A DNA stretch of 64,000 bases from Plumapathes pennacea (taxonomy: Eukaryota > Cnidaria > Anthozoa > Antipatharia > Myriopathidae). The DNA is taken from the NCBI GenBank assembly GCA_964036295.1, contig OZ038465.1, forward strand, positions 11,258,167 through 11,322,166. Reading direction: 5' to 3'. Positions 28,301 through 40,300 of the stretch are shown here, piece by piece. Both the position numbers and the translations under genes were made by a program. The notes beneath the pieces were generated by a model. That model was not told where the DNA came from. It did no database searches and worked only from the letters and a program-made list of their open reading frames with translations. How positions within the stretch are numbered: the first letter of the stretch is position 1; every line of letters begins with the position of its first letter.

Positions 28301-31300
28301 ACTGAGTGGTTGAAGACATCATTTCGTTTAGAGCCAGATTAATGTCGCGGGTTAAAGAGGTCGCTTCTCCTTCCGTCAGCTTCTCTTCAATCTGAGATGA
28401 TATTCCTCGGAACAAGGAGCTGAAGAGCTGCTTTGCGAATTTATTGTCACACTGAAAAATTACACAATTTGTTAGAGCATGTATAATAGCCTGCAAGTTT
28501 GGTCAGACCTAAAATGTGAATGATAACGAGAGCGTTGCTTATTGGACGTTTTATGGAGCAAATTTAATAGAAAAGTCAAAACTTTCTCTAACCCTAAACT
28601 ACAAGATTATGTTCGACTGGTAACAATATTAATGAATTTTACACTCTTGTACATAAATTACGAACGCCACGCTTAATCCCCTGCAGGCCAAACAATCAAT
28701 TAAACATGGCGGATAGTGCAGCATTTATGGCAAGACAGTCTGCTGGTGATCCAAGAAGACCCCAATTATATGTGAAAACTTGCTCCCAAAAACCCAAGCA
28801 GTACACTGTTTAATCCTGCAAACTCCTGACACGACAGGCTATTCCAAGAACGAATTACTACATGCTCATCGAAATGAAAATTTGCGGCCAGTGCCATACC
28901 TGAGCGACGGCTTGCAGTGGGGCAATAAGCTCTGAGTGCTTTATCTGAATATCTGGGAGGTCGCCAGCCCTGTACGTCCTGTACATGACGACTCGGCCCT
29001 CTCTAGCAGCCTTCCGTCTTTCTAGTGCTTGCTAACAGAGAACAAAAATAACCAGAAATAAGGTGACCAGGGTAAGCATGCCACTCAGAATGAATGCGAA
29101 AACAAAATCTAAGTGAGTATCACTTGGAAATCCAATTAACTTGTTCTTGGCAGGCTTACTCCGATTCACTGAAAACCTAGACTAACTGTGGCATACTATT
29201 CCTTCGAGGCTTAGGTATGTATGGAAATAAAAAATATTCATACTCTTGGTCCTATATGCTATTCTATACCTCTCTCAACTTTTTTCTCTTTATTTCCTCT
29301 TTCGCAAAGAAAGCGCCTCTTGAGGATTGATCTTTCAGAAATCGCCTCTTTAGTCTTAAAATTTCTTTGTCCTTGCCATCTGAAAAATAAACAAAACTGT
29401 TGTTCCACATCCATTTACACTACACAGTAGTACCACGTGACATGATCCCTGTACATCCCTTTCCCACCTACACACAGAGAAATTTCAGATAAATTAAGTC
29501 CTGGCGTGTAAAACCGGGATGTAATAGCACGTGACATTTGCGTGCAACGATGTTGTGAGGAAAGTTTCATGAAGGGTTTTACACGATTCAATTCTTGGTG
29601 AAACTTGTCTGGCCGTTTTACTTTTCACTGAAACTGTCTCACAACGAAACGCTAAGAAACTTAATGGAACCGATCATGTTACACCGAGCAATTCTACGTA
29701 AAACCTGATTATGCAAAAGGGCGTAAGAGCTTCCTAATTCCTTCGTTTTTAATGGTGCTTGAATCCTGTTTGTCATTCTTTGTTTCGGATGCCATTCTGG
29801 GCCTGATTGTTCAAAGCTCGATTAACTAACGCACGGCTAACCAAATTATTACTCTCTTGTTGCAGTTCTTTTTTGAAACGGCTAGCCAAAAAGTTTGCTC
29901 TTCCTCAAAACATAGCGATGAAGTCGTTCTGTGAGCGAACGCTTTCTTTATCTCTGTAAGTTCAAAATTTACAAAAAGAGTTTATTCATAACCAAGACAG
30001 CTTGCCACCCGATTACAAGCCGAACCTTACGTCAAAAATACTCTAGCTAACCGGGAAATGGTACACTATGTAAAAATGAAAAAAGAAGAGAGACGAAAGG
30101 AGTAAATGGTCTTACCGCTTGGACTGTCATGCTGTTGGCTGCCCTGCGCATCCTGCAACCTTTGCGAACCAAAGTCAGCAGGAATGGGTTTCCAAGTTTG
30201 GCTTCTGATCTTCGAAGGGTTGAAAAGAAGAGAGGACTGTGTGGTTGCAAAAGACTGAGACGGAAAAATCGCCGACTCCTAAAAAGAAAGCGGTATTCAT
30301 TAATTTCTAGTCCGATTTTCCTACCTTAAAATAACAAATTTTGGGTTCCCAATGTTTAACGGTAACCTGTAAATACAATTTGTTCAAAGCTTGATTAAGC
30401 CAATGTAGGACAGCATAAATTCTTTATCGCTATATATTTTGGCAAACAAAGAACAAAGTTTAGACCAAAGAGCAACTAAAAAGCTTTTCTAGCTCACAAT
30501 GTACCAAAGAAGTCGTGTTGTGAGCGAAGGTTGAAATCTCTCATTTTACCCCGCAGTGTTACCCCACGTACAAGTATAATTCTCGACTTGTATCACAACA
30601 TAGAACACACCAAGTAGGTCCGTCAATGTTACTCGTAAAGTAGAAGTTGCGCGGGAGGATTCCCATAAGAAACTTCACTCCGCACGGTTGGGTATGAGAA
30701 TGTTAAGCGTCTTAAGGTTACGAGCGTTAGCCCTTCCTAAGAGCAAAGTGGAACGTCAGCTTAAACATTTTTACGACGTTCAGAACATCCACATCAACCT
30801 TATGTTGGCACACATTACTAAAAATAGTTCTCGCTGCGACTAGCATTCCATTGTACACCAGACTATAACTACATTCTAACAAACATATATCATTAGTGGG
30901 CAAGCTTATCGGCTCTCTTGCTACTTTCATTTGTTCTCTCGCACTACCTGACTGCTTGGGTTGAGCCAATCATAGGTCTGGGAACGACCAGTAGCTTGCG
31001 TCGGAGTGAACTGGGGATTTTGCGTTGCTCTTAACCGCCCAGTAGAGTCATCCAATGACTGTGTGACTTGAGACTGAGATGACAAAGTGCTCCCTTGTGT
31101 GGCAGCAAACAGCGGCGTCATGACAAGGTGCCTCTTGTGCCACGCATAGTTGATTGGGTACTCCTAGCACAAGAAATTGCAAAAAAGAAAGTGCGTCAAG
31201 AAAATCAATACAGCTACAGTACCTTGTTAGCTATTGGAGTTTAAGTGCACCACATCTGAGTACCATTTATTCTGACATAATTTGACATAATTTGCAAATC

Positions 31301-34300
31301 TTGCGGTTAACCCAAACACTCGTGATGCATTGCCGTCTTCTAAACACTAACAATACAAGCACCGACGTAAATCAAGGCGTTCCAGCTGATTGGATATGTT
31401 TCGCAAATAATTGGTGTAATTGTTATTATGCAGTCCCATCTAAAACCCGCTTCAAACGCCGCGCCAAACTCCAAGCAAAGTTCGCTCAAGCATTGACAGT
31501 GACAGCGGCCGACGTTTGAAACGGGCCTAAACCCGGGCGGTCATAACAAAGGAATAGTGAGTTCTGAAATGTCGACAAGCGCACCTAAAATGAGGCACTG
31601 CCGACTACTAAAAAGAAACTTAATAATGTAATGAGCTCAGAGCATAGACACATACCAAACACAGATACAAACATAGGTCCAGATTGTAACCACCTCCCCC
31701 CCCCCCCCACCCCCCCCCCCCCCCCCCACACACACACAAAATACACAAACAAAAAACAAAATAAATACATACAAAAATACATACAAAAATTGTCCATTCA
31801 ACAGATCTCCAGACTTACCTCAAATTTGCACTTTGACAAGGGCTGTTCGAACATCATTCTATCAAAGTCTGGACTCACGGAAGTCAGGTGCAGAATGAGA
31901 TTGGTTGTATAGCTCAAATACTGAAAACAAACAGAATTATTTGGGCTTACTGTTAGAAATCGAAAAAACGAAATAACTTCAAAGCAAGTACCAAACAGAA
32001 CATGTAATGAAATGTTAGTCTTACATGAACGATATGGGTAACAATGTAAATCTCCGTTCGCACTTAAGCTTGTTTTTCATAAACTACAGTACCTGGGCTT
32101 CAGTATTTGGAGAGTACATGGCCCTAAGAATTTCCACCAGTCGTTCCAAGGTGGTGTTGGGCAAACGATGCTCATCACTCCAGAAGTTTCGAAGTTTCAG
32201 CCTGAACAAAAACAAAAACATTCACCTTCTTGATAGCAAAGTGTCCCTGATTACTTTCCACTTTTGTGCTCTATATTAAAAATTCTCAGCCTATACCAAT
32301 CCCAGAAATGGAATTTTGTCTATTCCTTTTCTCAGATAATTGTCCTAGGCGAGTAACGGACAGACATTTTGTCACATGCGAATTATTGATCGATTGTAAT
32401 GGCTGCTCAGTTTGAGAGCACACATGACAAACACATACACTGTTAGTACCAATACTTTTTTTCGAAATATTTCTTGGTCGCAACGCTATTGTACTACGAA
32501 GGCCCACAAAAAGCAACATCTTGTTAACCAGTCTTAGCTCGCCCTTTACCCCAGCTGAAGACATTATTTAAAGCTGGTTCTCACGTACGACGCATGCGCA
32601 AGCACAAGAACATACGCAGGTGCAACGCTCCTTTCGTTATCAACGCGAAACCTGGGACCAAACATAGATCCCAAGATGGCCGACGAAGATATGGACTTCT
32701 TCAATTACTTGTTTTAGTGTTTGCGTCGACACGGGTCACACATTTGAAATAACGAATAAACTAGGTAAACATTCATTAATCATGCGCTTATGCTTGTGTT
32801 TGTGTTTGTACTGTACAGCATCGAACAGTCTTTGCAATCTTGAATAAATTGATCTCATCTTAATATGCCCTATATAAGATATACAATGTACATACTTCAG
32901 TTCCTTGCTATCATCAGCCAGTCCTTGCAACAAGAAGTCCTTTGCAGTGGACAGTACAGCTACTGCGCCTTCTTCTGCACGGAATGTCTCGTCAGCACTA
33001 CAATGGTCATTATAAAAATCTCTGACATCTCTCTAAACACAACAGCGAGTAACTAACAGTATGACGTCACAAATGTGACTTCACACTTGCTCATCAATTG
33101 AATTTGGAAAGAAATCCTTATTTAACAATATTCTAAAACGATTATGCTGCTGATACTTGAAACACATTTTCCATCAGACATTTCAAACCTGCAGAGTTAC
33201 TTTTTTCTGCTAGTATACTTTTAATATCTCACAATCCAGCGCAAAGCTACACCACATTTGCCAGAAAGCAATAGCCCCTTCGAACGAAGGCCATTCATTG
33301 AGTAACATTGATTTAGGTACAAACCTGTACGTATCAAAAATCCAGATTAGTATGTCATACATCAGCTCCCTGCAGGTACCGCTTGGATGTGACATAAAAG
33401 CTGTTATTGAAGGCAAGACAAACTGAAGTTCATGCAACTGGAGGGTCTTTAGCAGTCTTAGGATTATCCTCAGAGAAACAACCTGGCTGCCTTCATCCCT
33501 AAAGGAAAGAAGATATGAACTGTTAGATTTCAGGGCTTACTTTAAATATAGATATATGTAAAATAAAAATAATAAAAAATAAATCACTCTATTTAAGTCT
33601 CAATGTATTTAGCACTTGCCGTACTAATTGGGGAAACTTGAAATGCAGAAACGAAATATCATAAACTGAACGCAAATTCGTTAAGAATCCCAACTGGTCG
33701 GAGGCTAACCAGTTGGCTATTTACATAGTGTGGCCCAGGATTTAAACTCAGGGCTACCGTGTTGCAAATTCAGTTAGTGGTCTGGGCCCGGTTTTTCGAA
33801 AGTCGATTAAGCTAATCCAGGATTAACAAAATTCTTTCTCTCGACCTCTCTGCCAATAAACTGCAGACTTTTGTTCAAAGATGGATTAAAAGGCTCGTTC
33901 CAGCTTAAAACATTACCAAGAAAGTCGTTGTGGACGAAACTTTCACGTTTTCAGGCTTACATAATGCCAGAAAGTTTATACCTAATCCAGGATTAGCCTA
34001 ATCGTGCTTTGAAAAACTGGGCCCAGAGCGGGACTTGAACTTGGGAACCCCGGATTTCAAGTCCGGCGCCCTAACCACTCGGCCACACTGCCTCCTCTTG
34101 AGACTTGACTGTATTACTGACTGTATTACTACGGTTGTGAGTCTGTACCTGTGCGCCATCAGCTCTTTCAAACCTTTATTCTTTAGTTCCGTAAACAGAT
34201 TGGGAATGTGTTCGACTCTGGCGAGAAGAACTTCGAGGCACTGCGTCTTAAAATCCCCGTGCACGGTGGGCAGCAAGAATAGGACTTGATTAATAAACCT

Positions 34301-37300
34301 GTATGAATTTAAAATTACTAGTTAGAAAAACAAACAACACTGCATCAACTACTTCTTAGCACTTCATTGCTACTACTACAAGAACATAACCGTAGGCTCA
34401 TTTAAAAAACGTGTATGGCGCAGAGTACACGAAAGCCGTCACTAACTACAGCACAAATATATCAATCACTGTAAACGACAGACAAAGGTGTAGCTAAACG
34501 AAATATAAGGGTGGGAGATATCAGAGGATGCTTATAGAGGTGTACCTGTCAGCAATCGGTGGATAGTGGACCTGAAGTCTGTTTACACAGGTAATGAACT
34601 TGCCAGTCTCCACGTTTCCAGATCTCATCATGGGCGACAGTTTGCTCGCGACTTTGTCGCAGAGAGAGTCATCCTTAACCAATAGATAGATAGATAAATA
34701 AATAAACAAACAAAAAAATAAACAAATGAATAATAGATAAGGTCCAACTGACAATAAACTCTTGTTTGTGAAGTGATGTATTTCAAGCTGCTGTATACCT
34801 AAAAACTCCAAAAATAAAAAGGCGCTCAAAATTCCACGGGTCTTTGTCTTTGACTGGATCTTTCTCTAAACTGAAATAAGAATGGCAAAGCTACACCCAA
34901 AAAGTCAGGGAGATTGTGGACGCCTACACTATTTCACAGAGTTTCGTGGAATAAGTGATTCCTGCCTGTCTCTGTTTCTGAATAGTTGGAGGGAAAAAAG
35001 TAGCAGCAATTTGTGATTTTCTAGCTTACAACGACGCTTAACACAATTATATTACCCACGCGCGAACAAAGCAACAAAGCGGCCATATTCATTATCGAAC
35101 GTAAATGTAACTGGTACTTCCGCAGTGTCACTATTCATGTCAGAAACCAACTTTCCAGATAAAACCATAGCAGTTAAACAAATTACCCCACCATACCCTC
35201 TTGGCCTAACATGAATGGACAAGCAGCACAGAAATAAGGACCGACTCACATTCCTTGTTTCAGCCAAGTGTTTCATCAGCATACCCGTCACCTCCGCGGC
35301 CGCTGAATGGACATCCTTGTACTTGAAGGTCAGGTTACTGACCAGACAAGTGCAAAACCTGAGCAGGCAAACAGTAATAACATAATTGAAAGTGTGGTCG
35401 ATGTGCAACTTCGTGAAATAAATGCATTAAATTTTCACAAATCCTCGTGCATCTATATATGCTAGGCTCGATTTATAAAACTCGGTCTCGATTAATAAAC
35501 CCGGAGTCCAAAATACCTATAATAATAATTAGACCAATAATTAGAAGTAATAATGATAATAACAATAACTACTGGTATATATTTTTAGTTTTGCACTGGA
35601 ACTTCAAGAAAACTAGACTGGCAGTGCCAGTGTACTCATGCCGGAGTATGATGTTTCATACGGAATAATATTTTCAATGAGTGATTTGCTTTTGTCTTGA
35701 GTGATCGTTTTTGCCGGAAGCATTTTGAACTTGCTTTCCGATGCACGTGACAATACTGGTGTGATGTTTGCTGTATATAACCTGGTAACTTTGTTTAGAG
35801 AATTTTCAAGCTGACATGTTTTGTGGAGGAACTGTGTTGTCATTTTGTAATGGGATTGACTGGGGAAATAGCCTTATCTCATGTTGGAATGCTTTTAGAA
35901 CATGATGCCCGGTATCACTTTCGGCTATCTGTAGTGCCCACATTCCACAAAACTGGTGACTCACACCAGCTATCAACCGACTGCCAGTGGTGAAGTTGCT
36001 GCGTCATCTCCACTGGAGTTCTCGTCTTGACACTGCCGGGTTGTAACGAAAACGAAGACCCTAACAGCAACAACAAATAGCTTTTCTCAGTGCCACTCTC
36101 TTTAATATTGCTTGTTTATGCCTGTCTCTGCAGTCTGATACACAAATATGTTCAAGACTGCTATGCATTAAGCTTTAATGCAAAAATCTGGGTCGATACG
36201 AAATTAATCTCTATCGGAAGCTGCAGACGTTTGAATACCGTGACAACAAAGGCGTGCATCCCGCTTGTGGAGCGAGCATTAGGCTCGGATAGTCGGAAAT
36301 CAAACTTGAGCTTTTGACGACTTCGAGGTAATCAGTGACAAATATTCTCGATGTAATAGCCTGTCGGTCTTCCCTGCTTTTGTTAAAGCGGCGTGAGTGA
36401 AAGCTAAGTAGCTGATGATTCGGGATTCCCCATTCGATGATAATACTCTCGTGACATTTCATTGACAGATCTTGTATCTCTCGCGTGATAATTGCCTCAA
36501 ACCTATTAGTAATTTAGTATTCTCAGACAATAAACAAAGAACCTTTACTTCACGCAAAAAAGAAGTTAAACGCCGACTGTTCGTATACGCCGCACGTTAC
36601 ACAGAGCCCCCGAGTTTCCGACAAAGGGAGACGCTCTGCCCGCAGGATAAATTCGAGTTCAAGTTTTATTAAGTTTCGCCACGTCTTCTGCTTATTCGAT
36701 GTTCTTTCACACAAATATTGCTCAGAACACAAATACATTGGTTGAAGCGGTATATATAATCGAGTATTTGCACTCGGGAACGTTAAAACGACGCGAATCA
36801 CGTACGGCCGAGTGAAACTTGTTTATACATTCTCAGACGCTTCATTTACGACAGAAAGAATATTGCAAAGAAAGATAATTCCAACATAATCCTTCGAGCG
36901 ACTGGGACTGCCAGATAAGCTGGAAGCCTGAACTTCCACGGCTTCGTTTTTATCATTTTCTTGAAGTTCCAGTGCAAAACTAAAAATATATACCAGTATT
37001 TATTATCATTATTACTTTTTTATTGGTATTTTAGACTCAGTCCGGGTTTTATTAATCGAGTCCGGGTTTTACAAATGGAGTCCGGGTTTTATTAATTGAG
37101 TCCAGTCCAGTCCAGTCCAGTCCAGCAATTACAGTATGCCAAGGTCACCATATCACGCCACGTATTAGATTACACATAACGTATTAGATCACACCACAGG
37201 CAAATTCGTCACGCAGTCGAGTCGTCGGCGAATAAAACCCCCCCAAATGGCCAAGAACGACGCCACAAACCACAAGTAAGCTAAGGTTTAAGAGGGTTTC

Positions 37301-40300
37301 CGCTGGACGTTCGAGCAAACGCGAGTGATCAGCGCGAAAACTAACCATGATCCTTCGCGTGCACAATCCTTGGATTAAAAAAATCATGGCGGACGTGCGA
37401 CGCGAGTGTCAGTAGTTCCTAGGTCTGTTTTGCCAAGCAACGGGAGCCGACTAAATTCACGGGAGCCGACCAAATTGGACTTGACAAGTTCGCAGATCAT
37501 ACCAGCGTGGAAACAATGACATAATGAAGAAGGGACATGAAACAATGTCGAAGGCAAGCTCACGATAATTAAAAATTTCCAAGTATTGACCTAACCGAGG
37601 CGATTTAATCATGTCAGGTCGAACACTGTTTTAAACCTGTTTCTGAAAGTATCGGTAACTTGTTTACTTGGTTGTTTCACGCCGTTTGTAAACTGAACAC
37701 GTCCGGTGTGCATAAGAATTTGTGTACAATGTTTCTCCAGTTGTTCCATCGCATGTGAATTTGGTTTGGAATATTAAAGAGATGTGCTTTCAAGAGAGCT
37801 GTTCTGCCAAGTTGTTGCTTTTCGCTCGTGAATTTTAAGTTTGTCAAGTTCGTAGATTTCGCTCCCGTTCTATTTTGACGAGGAGTTTTTAGAATTTTCC
37901 AGTAGTTTTGGCCCAATTTCAAATAGTTTTTATCACAAAGTTCAGAGTATTTGGGTGCTATTTTCCAAAACCTATTTTTTAATGGAGCATCTGCAGTGCA
38001 AATTTTGCAGCACAGACATATCAGTTGAAAGCAGCAGGCCACATGTATTTGTAAGTGCAGGACGAGTGTGCCATTCGTGTCGCTGGAGGGCACTTCCCAA
38101 CTGTTCTGTGGGAACATGCAAAACATCAAAGCGGAAACAAAAAAACCTTAAGTCCCTACCAAACAAATTATTTAGCCTGGGGGAAGCCAGAAAAACAGAA
38201 ATAAGGAGGAATTTGGGATACAACAAGAAAATATTTTGTGCTGTACAAGCTGCTACACAAAGATCCACCAGGCAGTAAATGTGGCCACAAAAGATTCTGG
38301 TGCTACATCAGACTCAAGTCAGACTAACCCTGCCATTGGGAGGCCAAGAATTCAGTATGCTACTGCCTCTACCCAATCAAAGCAAGAGATGAAAAAAAAG
38401 GCAAAGCAAGTGCTTGAGGAGAACAAGAACACAGTAAAAATACAACTTGATGAAATCTCCCAAGGTTGCGGTGACCAACTGCTTGAGGACATTTCAAACC
38501 AAAAAGCATCCCAATCCATGGTGAGATTCGAAAATACATATTTTCCTGCTCTAGCATTTCAAGAAATTCTCGTAAATCCATGATACCATTCCCTCTTGTG
38601 CACTAAGGTTTAGTGACCAAGCATGAACTGTACATGTGCAGCTCATGCTTGCTCTTCTTTTTTTGTTTACTATATTATATCTTGTTATCTGGTTAACCAA
38701 TAATAATGCAAAGTCTTATGGAAACATAGGAGATCTGCCAGGCTTCTATTATTATTGCATAATATTTACTATTTTCACAACATATCTGAGAAGCAAATAG
38801 ATAAATAATAAAATGCAGTGATACAGTACATGAATTCACCATAGAATACAGGAAACATTCTTGCTTCTGTAAAATATGTTTACACCAATATTGAAAAACT
38901 GAAAAGTATTATTCCAAAATAGCCAGAACCTTTTTAACTTGAAAATTTTCAAGGTACAGCACAGTATTCAAGACAGCATCCTTGATGGATTAGCCAGTTC
39001 ATACTCTTCTGCAAACACATCCAGCGAGCGAATCAGAATACTTAGCTCAGTGGCCCTAAACATGACACACAAACAGCTGAAAGAGAATTTTAAGTGAACT
39101 GATCAAACAACTGGACAAATCCACTCCTGCACTGACTACAAGATTATGAAAGCAAAACTTCACAGTAAGAAATATGGTGCTACTGCAGAACTTCCATCTC
39201 AAAGGCCACCAGTCAGAATCTGCACCTCTGCAGAAGACATCGCTTTCCTGGTGGATTTTCTCCACAGCCCAGAAACAGTTGAAAGATCATCTTACAGAAC
39301 AACATCCTGCAAGGGAAAGAAAGGCAGCTGGATTAGCGAGCTACTTGGTGGAGGGACACAGCCGGTCTTGTGGTTGAAAAATAAACAAGGCTGCCCTTTA
39401 TGAACAGTACAAGTCTGAATGTCAGCAAAATGAGCAAAAACCAATAGGTATGCAACCTCTACAATATCTATAACACTTTCTGAAAAATCATGTCACTTGC
39501 ACCCTATGCACAAATAATGCACAAGTACATCAGCTAATACACCCCTGACACACCCAGACAGACAAAAATCACCCCCCCCCCCCCCTCCCTTTCAATGTTG
39601 AATTTGACTTTTGCAAGGGACTAACAAAAACTCCACTGGTTGACCAGCAGAAATCATCACAACCTCAACCAAAAGACCACAAAGCAGAAGAAAATTCACC
39701 ACAACAACAGTTAAACAACCACACAGAACAACAATCAACTGACACTTTAACGAAATGCGAGGTGTGGAACATGCTTCTTAAGAAAAGGAAACTTGGAACA
39801 TCACAAAGAAAGTATGATGTGTCAGAAAGGTCAGAGGTCTAAAAGAGCAGCTTCCCTGGGGCAGAGCATCATTACAGAAAAAGAAGCACTAAATTCCTCT
39901 CTCCAGCATGTAAATAAATTCAAATACCAAGTCTTCACAAAGAGTGAGATGCAAGTCAGCTTTGAAAACAACAATCAATTCCAGTGGAATAAAGACATCC
40001 AGGGAACAGCACTTAAAAGTTCCCAACGTAAGAGAAAATTTGCAAGATTTTCAGGACAGCAAATTAAAGTGATGGTCGAGTGCTATAAAAAGGGAAAGGA
40101 CCTTTCCAAAAGATACACACCTGTAATGTGTCAGGAGGAGATGAAACAGCACCCAGACATTGGCCCTGAAAATGTGTTAACCGAAAATCAGATCAGGTCC
40201 TTCTGGAGCAGGCATCACAGTTCCCAAATCAGTAAAACCCTATCAGCAGATGTCCTTAAATAAGATTTTTTCTTTTTTTTCAATTTTAAAATGACCTTGA

